This document shows, one piece after another, positions 1-8,231 of a stretch of 10,902 bases of DNA. Positions within the stretch are counted from its first letter, which is position 1. Each line of letters starts with the position of its first letter. The notes below the pieces were generated by a model that made no database searches, was not told the DNA's origin, and was given only the letters and a program-made list of their open reading frames with translations. The stretch lies in the NCBI GenBank assembly GCA_027943245.1, contig JANDJZ010001089.1, positions 1-10,902 of the forward strand, written 5' to 3'. The translations under genes and the position numbers were made by a program. Origin of the DNA: Acanthamoeba sp. SK_2022b (Eukaryota; Discosea; Longamoebia; Acanthamoebidae).

Positions 1-151
1 AGGTAGGACTTAATGAGCTCCTAGCACATTAAGGCATGCCGTTGTAGTACAACTGTCTGCAACAATATATTCAGCAGTAATAAAACCAGAAAGAACCCTG
101 TTCTCTCTCACTTCATACTCTACTCTTCACCACACAGCGTACATCACAACA
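1..151 (+). mobile_element. LTR-like dispersed repeat, copy 1 (5' end cut by window)
   Basis: This stretch is not satellite. It aligns end to end with 3823-3991: six substitutions over 151 aligned bases (five transitions, one transversion) plus an 18-nt block present only in the other copy. It contains AATAAA at 79-84, as expected of the R region of an LTR read on the plus strand, and ends in CACAACA just before satellite resumes with TTGTT. No primer-binding-site-like sequence follows, so a full-length retrotransposon beginning here is unlikely and a solo LTR fits better. The 5' part lies outside the window, so its left end and target duplication cannot be checked. Confidence 0.6.
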
Positions 152-2781
152 TTGTTATGGTGTTGTTATGGTGTTGTTATGGTGCGTGTGGTGGTGTGGT
201 GATGGTGTGGGGATGGTGTGGTGATGGTGTGGGGATGGTGTGGTGATGGTGTGATGATGCTGTGATGGTGTGGTGGTGGTGTTGTGATGGTGTTGTGATG
301 GTGTGGTGATGGTGTGATGGTGCTGTGATGGTGTGATGGTGGTGTTGTGATGGTGTTGTGATGGTGTGGTGATGGTGTGATGGTGCTGTGATGGTGCTGT
401 GATGGTGGTGGTGTGATGGTGTTATGATGGGGTGGTGATGGTGGTGGTGTGATGGTGTTATGATGGGGTGGTGATGGTTGTGGTGGTGTGATGGTATGGT
501 GGATGTGGTGATGGTGTGGTGATGTGTTGTGGTGGTGTGGTGATGATGGTGTTGTGGTGATGCTGTTGTGGTGATGCTGTTGTGGTGTTGTGATGGTGTT
601 GTGATGGTGTGGTGGTGATGGTGTGGTGGTGATAGTGTTGTGATGATGGTGTGGTGATGGTGGTGGTGTGGTGGTGGTGTGATGGTATGGTGTGATGTTG
701 TGGTGATGTGTTGTGGTGGTGTGGTGATGATGGTGTTGTGGTGATGCTGTTGTGGTGTTGTGATGGTGTTGTGATGGTGTGGTGGTGATGCTGTTGTGGT
801 GTGGTGATGATGATGTTGTGTTGTGGTGGTAATTGTGTGGTGTTGGTGTGGTGGTGTTGTTGTTGAGGTGGTGGTGTGTTGTGGTGTGGTGGTGTGGTGG
901 TGTGGCGAAGTTGTGGTGATGGAGTGGTGGTGTGATGATGTTGTGGTGATGTTGTGATGTGGTGATGTTGTGGTGTGTTGTTGTGTGGTGGTGTGGTGAT
1001 GCTATGGTAATGTTGTGGAGTTGTTGTGGTGGTGTGTTGATTTGTATGGGGTGGGATGTGGTGGTGTTGTGGTGTTGGTTTGGTGGGGTTGTGGTGTTAT
1101 TGTAGTGTTTTGGTGTTACTGTGATGTTGCAGTGTTGAGGTGGTGGTGGTGGTGGTGTGGTATTGTGGTGGTGTATTGTTGTTGTGGTGTGGTGGAGATG
1201 GTGTGGTGGTGTTGTGGTGATGGTGTGGTGGTGTTGCAGTGGTGATGTGGTGATGATGTTGTGGTGTTGTGGTGATGTGGTGATGTGGTGTTGTGGTGAT
1301 GTGGTGTTGTGGTGATGTGGTGTGGTGTTGTGATGCTGTGGTGTTACTGTTATTGTGGTGATGGTGTGGTGATGGTGGGTTGTTGTGGTGGCATTGTTGC
1401 TGTTGTGGTGTGGTGGTGTTGTGTGATGGGGTGGTATACTGTGGTGGTGTTGTGGTGTTGGTGTGGTGATGTTGTGTGGTGGTGTTGTGGTGTTGTGGTG
1501 ATTGTGGTGATGGTGTGGTGATGTTGTGGTGATTTTGTGGTGCTGTTGTGGTGTTGTGATGGTGGTGGTGTTGTTATGGTGAGGTTGTGATGTGTTTTGT
1601 GTTAATGTGCTGCTGTGGTGTGACGTTGTAGTGGCGTGGTGGTGTTGTGAGGGGATGGTGTGGTGTTGTGGTGATGTAGTTGTGGTGGTGTTGTGGTGAT
1701 GTTGTGGTAGTGATGGTGTGGTGATGGTGTGGTGATGGTGTGGTGTTGTGATTTTGTGGTAAAGTTGTGGTGAACTTGTTGTTGTGATGGTGGGGATGTG
1801 GTAATGATGGTGGTAAAGTGGTGGTGGTGTTGTGGTGGTGGTGGTGCTGTTGTTGTTGTGTTGTGGTGGTGTGGTGGTGGTGTTGTGGTGGTGTTATGGT
1901 GTGGTGATGGTGTCGTTGTGGTGGTGTGGTGTTGTTGTGGTGGTGTTATGGTGTGGTGATGGTGGTGTGGTGATGGTGGTGTTGTTGTGGTGGTGTGGTG
2001 GTGTGGTGGTGTGGTGGTGTGGTGTTGTTGTGATGTTGTCGTGAAGTTGTAGTGATTTTGTGGTGGTGTGGTGGTGTGGTGGTGTGGTGGTGTGGTGGTG
2101 CAGTGGTGTGGTGGTGTGGTGGTGTGGTGGTGTGGTGTTGTTGTTATGTTGTCGTGAAGTTGTAGTGATTTTGTGGTGGTGTGGTGGTGTGGTGGTGTGG
2201 TGTGGTGGTGTTGTTGTGAAGTTGTTGTGGTGGTGTGGTGATGGTATGGTGTTGTGGTGATGTGGTGGTGTTGTGGTGATGTTGTTGTTGTGGTGTTGTT
2301 GTGGTGGTGTTGTGGTGGTGTTGCGGTCATGGTATGGTGTGGTGATGCTGTTGTTGTGGTGGTGTGGTGGGTGTTGTGGTGGTGTGGTGGTGTGGTGGTG
2401 TGGTGGTGTGGTGGTGTTGTGGTGATGTTGTTGTCGTGGAATGGTGGTGTTGTGGTGTTGTGGTGTTAGGTGATGTTGTAGTGAAGTGGTGATGTTTTTG
2501 TGTATTGGTATGGTGCCATATAGGTGTTATGTGATGTTGTGGTGTTAATGTGATGTTGTGTTGATGGTGTGATGGTGTTGTGGTGTTGTTGTGGTGATGT
2601 TGGGTGGGGGTGTTGTGGTGATGTTGTGGTGTTGTGGTGGTGTGGTGTTGTGTTGATGGTGTGGTGGTGTTACCATTATGTTGTGGTGATGTTATGGTGT
2701 TGTTGTGGTGATGTGGTGGTGACGTTTTGGTGGTGGTGCTGGTGTGGTATTAGTGATGGTGGTCAGGTGGTGGTGGTGGTT
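152..2781 (+). repeat. TG-rich degenerate satellite, block 1
   Basis: About 2.6 kb made almost wholly of TG followed by an optional G, T or A (TGG, TGT, TGA, TG), so the plus strand is nearly all G and T with scattered A and very little C. No single period holds throughout, but local duplications are clear: a 36-bp period around 411-480; 521-620 repeated at 705-790 with one 14-nt subunit fewer; and a 113-bp period marked by a shared segment starting at 2038 and 2151. I see no gene. Open frames on the minus strand (Thr/His/Pro/Gln) and plus strand (Val/Trp/Cys/Gly) are composition artefacts. Confidence 0.9.
521..790 (+). repeat. Higher-order duplication inside the satellite (offset 184 bp)
   Basis: Bases 521-620 and 705-790 read the same except that the first copy holds two tandem 14-nt subunits (GATGCTGTTGTGGT) and the second holds one. 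The similarity continues less exactly upstream of each copy. This shows segmental duplication followed by loss or gain of a subunit, typical of unequal exchange or replication slippage. Confidence 0.75.
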
Positions 2782-2868
2782 GACAAGGCCATGGCCAGAT
2801 GGCTGACGTTGGGCATGCTTGGGGATGGGCATGCTGATGGTGCCCTCTGAGCGGAAGTGGATTGGGAC
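2782..2868. other. Non-satellite island at a strand-switch junction
   Basis: About 87 bp of mixed-composition sequence sits exactly where the G/T-rich strand changes from plus to minus. It contains the palindrome GGCCATGGCC and two copies of GGGCATGCT (2811-2819 and 2827-2835). I recognise no gene or element in it. It may be a captured filler fragment at the inversion breakpoint or a relic of an inserted element. Confidence 0.6.
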
Positions 2869-3137
2869 CACATCACCACAATAACCCCACAACACCATCA
2901 CCACAACACCACAAAAAACAACAGCATGACCACAACACCAAAACATCCCCACAACAATACTGGACAACCACACCAACATTACAATAATTACCACATCACC
3001 TCAACACCACATCACTACCACACCACAACATCCCCACATTGTCACCACAACACCACAACAACACCACCACTACACCATCACCACACTACATCACCAACAC
3101 AACTACCCCACAAAAACAACCCCACCATCACCACACC
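2869..3137 (-). repeat. Inverted satellite block A (CA-rich on plus)
   Basis: For about 270 bp the plus strand is C/A-rich (ACCACAACACC-type words), the reverse complement of the surrounding satellite. The right junction is abrupt: CACCACACC runs directly into TGGTGGTGG at 3137/3138. The single-stranded form could fold back on either flank. Confidence 0.85.
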
Positions 3138-3138
3138 T

Positions 3139-3180
3139 GGTGGTGGTGGTGGTGGTGGTGGTGGTGGTGGTGGTGGTGGT
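3139..3180 (+). repeat. (GGT)14 microsatellite
   Basis: Fourteen uninterrupted GGT units start at the strand-switch junction. GG-rich tracts of this kind can form two-tetrad G-quadruplexes; that is general knowledge and is not shown here. Confidence 0.95.
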
Positions 3181-3206
3181 AAGGTGGTGGTGGTGGTGGT
3201 GGTGGT

Positions 3207-3352
3207 CAGGTGGTGGTGGTGGTGGTGGTGTTGTTGTGGTGCCGTTGTGGTGGTGGTCAGGTGGTGGTGGTCAGGTGGTCAGGTGGTGGTGGTGGTGGTG
3301 GTGTTGTTGTGGTGCCGTTGTGGTGGTGGTCAGGTGGTGGTGGTCAGGTGGT
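3207..3352 (+). repeat. 73-bp tandem duplication (2 copies plus partial third)
   Basis: Copies at 3207-3279 and 3280-3352 match across the run, each starting CAGGTGGTGG and containing a GTGCCGTTG core. A third copy begins at 3353 and is cut off by the GGTGAT array. The 73-bp period is not a multiple of three, so any reading frame shifts between copies, which argues against coding. Confidence 0.9.
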
Positions 3353-3372
3353 CAGGTGGTGGTGGTGGTGGT

Positions 3373-3438
3373 GGTGATGGTGATGGTGATGGTGATGGTG
3401 ATGGTGATGGTGATGGTGATGGTGATGGTGATGGTGAT
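3373..3438 (+). repeat. (GGTGAT)11 microsatellite
   Basis: Eleven perfect hexamer units, joined without a gap to the preceding GGT run. Confidence 0.95.
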
Positions 3439-3765
3439 GGTGGTGATGTTGTGGTTATGTGGTGTGGTTGTTTTATAGTAGTGGTGTTGTGGTGGTGTGG
3501 TGGTGATGTTGGGGTGTGGTGGTGATGGTGTGGTGATGTGGTGGTGTTGTGGGGCGGTTGTGGTGTTGTAAGGTTGGTGGTGTTGGTGGGATGTTTTGGT
3601 GTTGTAAGGTTGGTGTGGTATTGGTGTGTGGTGGTGGTGTGGTGATGTTGTGGAGTTGTGGTGATGTTGCGGTGTTGTGGTGATGTTGTGGTGTTGTGGT
3701 TGTGGTTGTTGTGGTGTTTGTGTGGCGTGTTGTTGTTGTGGTTGTGGTGATGTTGTGGTGTTGTG

Positions 3766-3991
3766 TGTTGTGAGTTACCTAATAAGGTACTCAGATCAAC
3801 AGTCACTCTGGAACACCAAATGAGGTAGGACTTAATGAGCTCCTAGCACATTAAGGCATGCCTTAAGTTTTAGGAGTTATGTTGTAGCACAACTGTCTAC
3901 AACAATATATTCAGCAGTAATAAAACCAGAGAGAACCCTGTTCTCTCTCACTTCACACTTTACTCTTCACCACAAAGCGTACATCACAACA
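3766..3991 (+). mobile_element. Solo-LTR-like element, copy 2 (complete)
   Basis: A 226-bp non-satellite sequence begins TGTTGTGAG and ends CATCACAACA. The termini are TG...CA with a 7-bp inverted match (TGTTGTG/CACAACA), close to the TGTTG...CAACA ends common in LTR elements. It is flanked by TTGTG on both sides (3761-3765 and 3992-3996), consistent with a 5-bp target-site duplication. Because the surrounding satellite is full of TTGTG, the boundary and duplication could partly be chance. AATAAA lies at 3919-3924, an LTR-like position. The right 169 bp matches copy 1 at 1-151. There is no internal coding region, so a solo LTR left by LTR-LTR recombination is the simplest reading. Confidence 0.65.
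3851..3866. repeat. 16-bp perfect palindrome within the LTR
   Basis: TTAAGGCATGCCTTAA is a perfect palindrome, enclosed by a wider inverted pair (CTCCTA before it, TAGGAG after it). Copy 1 keeps only the left arm (29-40), because the 18-nt block at 3863-3880 is absent there. Confidence 0.85.
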
Positions 3992-5972
3992 TTGTGGTGA
4001 TGTTGTGGTGTTGTGGTTGTGGTTGTTGTGGTGTGGTGGTTGTGGCGTGGTGGTGGTGTGGTGGTGTGGTGGTGGTGTGGTGGTTGTGGTTGTGGTGTGG
4101 TGGTGCTGTGGTGATTGTGGTTGTGGTGTGGTGGTTGTGGTGTTGTGGTGGTTGTGGTTGTGGTGTGGTGGTTGTGGTGGTTGTGGTGTTGTGGTGGTGA
4201 TGTGGTGTTGGTGGCGTGGTGGTGGTGGTGGTGGTGGTGGTGTGGTGGTGGTGTGGTGGTGGTGGTGTGGTGGTGTGGTTGTGGTGTGGTGGTGGTGTGG
4301 TGGTGTGATGTTGTGGTGGTTGGTGGTGACATGGTGATGTTGTGGTGTTGTGATGCTGTTGTTATGATGTTGTGATGTTGTGGGTGGTGGTGGTGGTGGT
4401 GGTGTGGTTGTGATGTGGTGTTGTGATGTTGCTGTGATGTAGTTAGGGTGGAGTTGTGGGAGTAATCTTGTGATGTTTTGGTGGTGTTGTGGTGGTGTGG
4501 TGATGGTATGGTGTTGTGGTGATGGTGGTTATGGTTTGGTGATGTTGTGGTGGTGTGGTGATGTTGTGGTGGTGTGGTGATGTTGTGGTGGTTTTATGGT
4601 GGTGTGGTTGGTGATGTTGTGGTGGTGGTGGTGTTTGGTGTTGTGGTGATCTTGTGGTGGTGATGTGGTGGTGATGTGGTGTTGTGGTAGTTGTAGTTAT
4701 GTTGTGGTGATGGTGTTGTGGTGATGCTATTGTGGTGATGTTGAGGTATGTGGTGATGGTGTGGTGTGGTGTTGTGGTGATGTGTGGTGGTGGTGGTGGT
4801 GTCGTTGTAATGTTGTGATGATGTTGTGGTGTTGTGTTGTGGTGGTGTGGAGATGTTGGTGTGCTGGTGGTGTGGCGGTGTTGTGGTGTTGTGGTGTGGT
4901 TGTAATGGTGTGGTGTTATTGTAGTGTTGTGGTGGTGGTGTTGTTGTAGTGTTGTGGTGTTATTGTAGTGTTTTGGAGTTGCTGTGGTGGTATTGTGGTG
5001 TGGTGGTGTGGTGGTGTGGTGTTGTGGTGTTTTGGTACTGGTGTGATGGTGTTGTGATGGTGTTGTTGTGGTGTTTGGGTTGTGGTGGCGTGGTGGTGGT
5101 GTGGTGTTTGGTGTTGTGGTGTTTTTGTGGTGTTTTTGTTATGGTGATAGTGCTGTGGTGTGGTGGTGTTGTGGTGTTGTGGTGGTGTGGTGGTGTTGTG
5201 GTGGTGGTGTTGTGGTGGTGTTGTGGTGTTGTTGTTATGGTGATAGCGTGGTATTGTGGTGGTGTTGTGGTGATGTTGTGGTTGTGGTATTGTTGTGGTG
5301 GTGTTGTGGGTGTTGTTGTGGTGTTGTGGTGATGATGTGGTGTTGTGGGTGTTGTTGTGGTGTTGTGGTGATGCAGTGGTTGTGTTATGGTGGTGGTGTT
5401 GTGGTGGTGTTTTGGTGTTCTTGTGGTTGGTGGGGATGGTGTGGTATTTGTGTGCTGTTGAGGTGTTGTTGAGGTGTTGTTGTGGTGTTGAGGTGACATG
5501 GATATTGTGGTGGTGGTGTGGTTGTTGTGTTCCAGTTGTATTGTGGGGTGGGGGGGGATATTGTGGTGATCGGGTTGTGAAGCTGTGGTGATGTGGTGGT
5601 GTTGTGGTGATTTTTTTTGTGTGGTGTAGTGGGTATTTGTGGTGTTGTTTTTGTGATGGTGTTCTGGTGATGTTGTGATGCTGTGGTGTGGTGGTGTTTA
5701 TGTAGTGGTGTGTTGCGGTGGTGGTGGTGGTGGTGGTGGTGGTGTTGTGTTGTGTTGTTGTTGTGTGGTGTGGTGGTGTTGTGGGGATGTGGTGCTTGGT
5801 ATGGTGATGATGGTGTGGTGATGTTGTGGTGGTGTTATGCTGGTTATGTTGTGGTGTGGTGATGTAGTTGGGGTGGTGTGGTTGTGTGGTGATGGTATGG
5901 TGATGTTATGATGGTGTGGTGATGGTGTGATTATTTGAAGTTGTGGAGTTGTGGTGATGTAGTGTTTTTGGA
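3992..5972 (+). repeat. TG-rich satellite, block 3
   Basis: Nearly 2 kb of G/T-rich degenerate satellite with the same TG-plus-one-base grammar. The first 300 bp are rich in GGTTGTGG words, the later part in TGTTGTGGTGATG words. A perfect (GGT)9 run lies at 5717-5743, and small homopolymer runs occur near 5545 (G) and 5611 (T). No gene is seen. Confidence 0.88.
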
Positions 5973-6004
5973 CACAACACCTCCACTCCAAAAACACTAC
6001 ATCA
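5955..6004. repeat. Perfect 18-bp inverted repeat at a strand-switch junction
   Basis: Arms at 5955-5972 and 5987-6004 (TGATGTAGTGTTTTTGGA and its reverse complement) flank a 14-nt spacer. Outward of the arms the similarity continues with a small indel (GGAGTTGTGG on the left, CCACAACTCC on the right). This is a fold-back junction: one satellite segment was copied or inverted about this point. Confidence 0.9.
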
Positions 6005-6175
6005 CAACACCACAACTCCACCACGACAACAACACTACCACAACAACACCACACCACCATCACACTACAACATCACCACTACATCACAACACAGCACACC
6101 ACAACACCACAATCACCACCACTCACCACCACCACTACATCACACCTCACCACAACACCACAACACCACTCCTAG
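5973..6175 (-). repeat. Inverted satellite block B (CA-rich on plus)
   Basis: About 200 bp of C/A-rich sequence, the reverse orientation of the main array. The left junction is the 18-bp inverted repeat. The right junction is centred on CCTAGG at 6172-6177, where CACCACT changes to AGTGGTGG. Confidence 0.85.
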
Positions 6176-6905
6176 GTAGTGGTGGTGGTGTTGTGTTGTG
6201 GTGATGTGGCGGTAGTGATGTTGTGGGGTGTTGTGGTGATGTTGTGGTGATGGCATGGTGTTGTGGTGATGATGTGGGTGTTGTGGTGTGGTGGTGTGCT
6301 GTAGTGGTGGTGCGGTGTATTGGTTGTGCTGTTGGCGTTGTGGCGTTGTGGTGGTGATGTTGTGGAGATGTCGTGGTGATGTAGTGGTGATGTGGTGTTG
6401 TTGTAGTGTTGTGGTGATGGTGTGATGGTGCTGTAGTGTTTGTTGTTGTGGGAATGTTTTGTTTCTGTTGTGGTAATGTTGTGGTTTAATGCTGTGGTGA
6501 TGTTAGAGTGGACTGTGGTGGTGATTGTAGTGATGGTGTGTGCTGGTGATGTTGTGATGGTATTGTGGTGGTGTTGTGGCGGTGATGTTGTGGTGTGCCA
6601 TTGTGGTGCTGGTGTTGTGGTGCTGATGTGCTGTGGTGATGATGTCATGTTGTGCAGATGGTGTGGTGTTGGTATTGGGGTGATGTTGTGATGGTGTGGT
6701 GATGTTTTGGTGGTGTTGTGGTGGTGTGGTGATGTTGTGCTGATGGTGTGGTGATGTTGTGGTGTGGTAGTGTTGTAGGTGGTGGTGTGATGTTATGGTG
6801 TTGTGGTGGTTGTATGGTGGTGATGTTGTGGTGTCTTGGTTTTGGTGGTGGCGCTGTGGTAATGCGTTGGTGATGTGGTACTGTGGTGGTGTTGATGGTG
6901 ACTTT

Positions 6906-7019
6906 GGTTGTGGTTGTGGTTGTGGTTGTGGTTGTGGTTGTGGTTGTGGTTGTGGTTGTGGTTGTGGTTGTGGTTGTGGTTGTGGTTGTGGTTGTGGTTG
7001 TGGTTGTGGTTGTGGTTGT
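6906..7019 (+). repeat. (GGTTGT)19 perfect hexamer array
   Basis: Nineteen identical hexamers (114 bp) without one mismatch, inside otherwise degenerate satellite. The uniformity points to a recent expansion or ongoing homogenisation. Confidence 0.96.
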
Positions 7020-7667
7020 GGTGATGTTGTAGTGTTGTTGTGGTGTGGTGCGATGTGGTGGTTTTATGGAGTTGTGGTGTTGTGATGTTGTGGTGGTTTT
7101 GTGATGTTGTGGTGGTGTTGTGATGTTGTGGTGTTGTGGTGGTTTTGTTGTGGTATTGTTGTGGTGCTGTTATGGTGGTGGTGTAGTAGTGGTGTTGTGG
7201 TGGTGTTGTGGTGATGTGGTTGTGGTAGTGGTTTTGTGGTGGTGTGTTGTTGTGATGTGGTGATGTGTGATGTTGTGCTGTGTGCTGTGGTGGTTTTGTG
7301 GTGGTGTGGTGATGTTGTGGTGGTGTGGTGATGTGATGATGATGTTGTGTTGGTGTGGTGGTGATGTGGTGTTGTGGTGTTGATGTTGTGTTGGTGTGGT
7401 GGTGATGTGGTGCTGTGGTGTTGATGTTGTAGTTGCGTTGGTGTTGTGATGTGGTGTGGTGATATGGTGAGTGGTGTTGTTATGTTGTGGCAAGGTGGTG
7501 TTGTTGTGGTGATGTGGTGATATTGTGGTGATGTGGTGTTACGGTGTAGGGTGTTATGGTGTTGTGGTGTTGTGGTGGTGTTGTAGTGGTATTGAAGTGG
7601 TGGTGATCGTGTGCTGTGTGTTGAGGTGATGTTGTTGTGATGTTGTGGTGGTGGTGATGGTGTGCTG

Positions 7668-7735
7668 TTGTGGTGATGGTGGTGATGCTGATGTAATATT
7701 ATTGTGGTGATGGTGGTGATGCTGATGTAATATTA
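7668..7735 (+). repeat. 34-bp tandem duplication
   Basis: Two identical 34-bp copies (7668-7701 and 7702-7735), each ending with the A/T-rich word TAATATTA, which is uncommon in this array. The start of a third copy follows. Confidence 0.9.
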
Positions 7736-8231
7736 TTGTGGTGTGGTGGTGTTATAGTGGTGGTGTGTGGTGTTGTGATGATATTGTGGTGTGATGTTGT
7801 TGTGGTGATGTTGTGGTGTTGTTGTGGTGATGTTGTGGTGTATGGTGATGTTGTGGTGATGTTGTGGTGTTGTGGTTGTTGTGGTGTTGTTGTGGTGATG
7901 TTGTGGTGGTGTGGTGGTGTGGTGATGTTGTGGTGATGTATGGTGTTGTGGTGTTGTGGTGGTATTGTGGTAATTTGGGGATGGAGGTTGAAAAGCGTTG
8001 TTGGGTTGTTGGGGAGGTGGAGGGAGATGGTGTGAGAAGATGTTGTGGTGATGTTGTGGTGATAGTGGTATTGTGGTGGTGTTGTGGTGTAGTGGTGGTA
8101 TTGTTGTAATGTTGTAGTGATGGTGGTAATGCTGAGGTGCTGCTGCAGTGGTTGTTGTAGTGCTGTGGTGGTGCTGTGGTGATGGTGTGATTGTGGTTCT
8201 GTTGTAGTGCAGTGGTGTTGTTGTGGTGATG

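Larger units (their letters stand above)
3138..3765 (+). repeat. TG-rich satellite, block 2, with perfect sub-arrays
   Basis: The G/T-rich orientation resumes. The block opens with a perfect (GGT)14 run at 3139-3180, then a 73-bp tandem duplication, then (GGTGAT)11, then degenerate satellite up to the LTR at 3766. No gene is seen. Confidence 0.88.
6176..8231 (+). repeat. TG-rich satellite, block 4
   Basis: About 2 kb of G/T-rich degenerate satellite, holding a perfect (GGTTGT)19 array and a 34-bp tandem duplication. Base composition becomes more mixed near 7980-8035 and after 8110, and the array ends around 8231 where non-repetitive sequence begins. No gene is seen. Confidence 0.88.

Noticed and set aside
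1602..2330. Long minus-strand open frame rich in Thr, His, Pro, Gln and Asn (likewise at 3330-3806, 4960-5499 and 7699-8328)
   Set aside because: The C/A-rich strand of this satellite has few T residues, so stops are rare by composition. The frames follow the repeat, shift at duplications and show no domain or codon bias.
2811..2836. p53-family response element
   Set aside because: The second decamer departs from the pattern, and nothing else supports such a factor acting here; chance or local duplication is simpler.
1..3991. One full-length LTR retrotransposon with copies 1 and 2 as its two LTRs
   Set aside because: The 3.6 kb between them is satellite with no coding region, no primer-binding site after copy 1 and no polypurine tract before copy 2.
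1015..5591. Many plus-strand open frames of Val, Trp, Cys and Gly
   Set aside because: These are direct translations of TGG/TGT/GTG repeats and break whenever TGA enters frame.
6906..7019. A true telomere
   Set aside because: The hexamer is not TTAGGG-like, the array is internal with more than 3 kb of unique sequence beyond, and the surrounding repeat is heterogeneous.
152..8231. CRISPR array or bacterial repeat locus
   Set aside because: There is no regular repeat-spacer alternation, and the window has eukaryotic introns.
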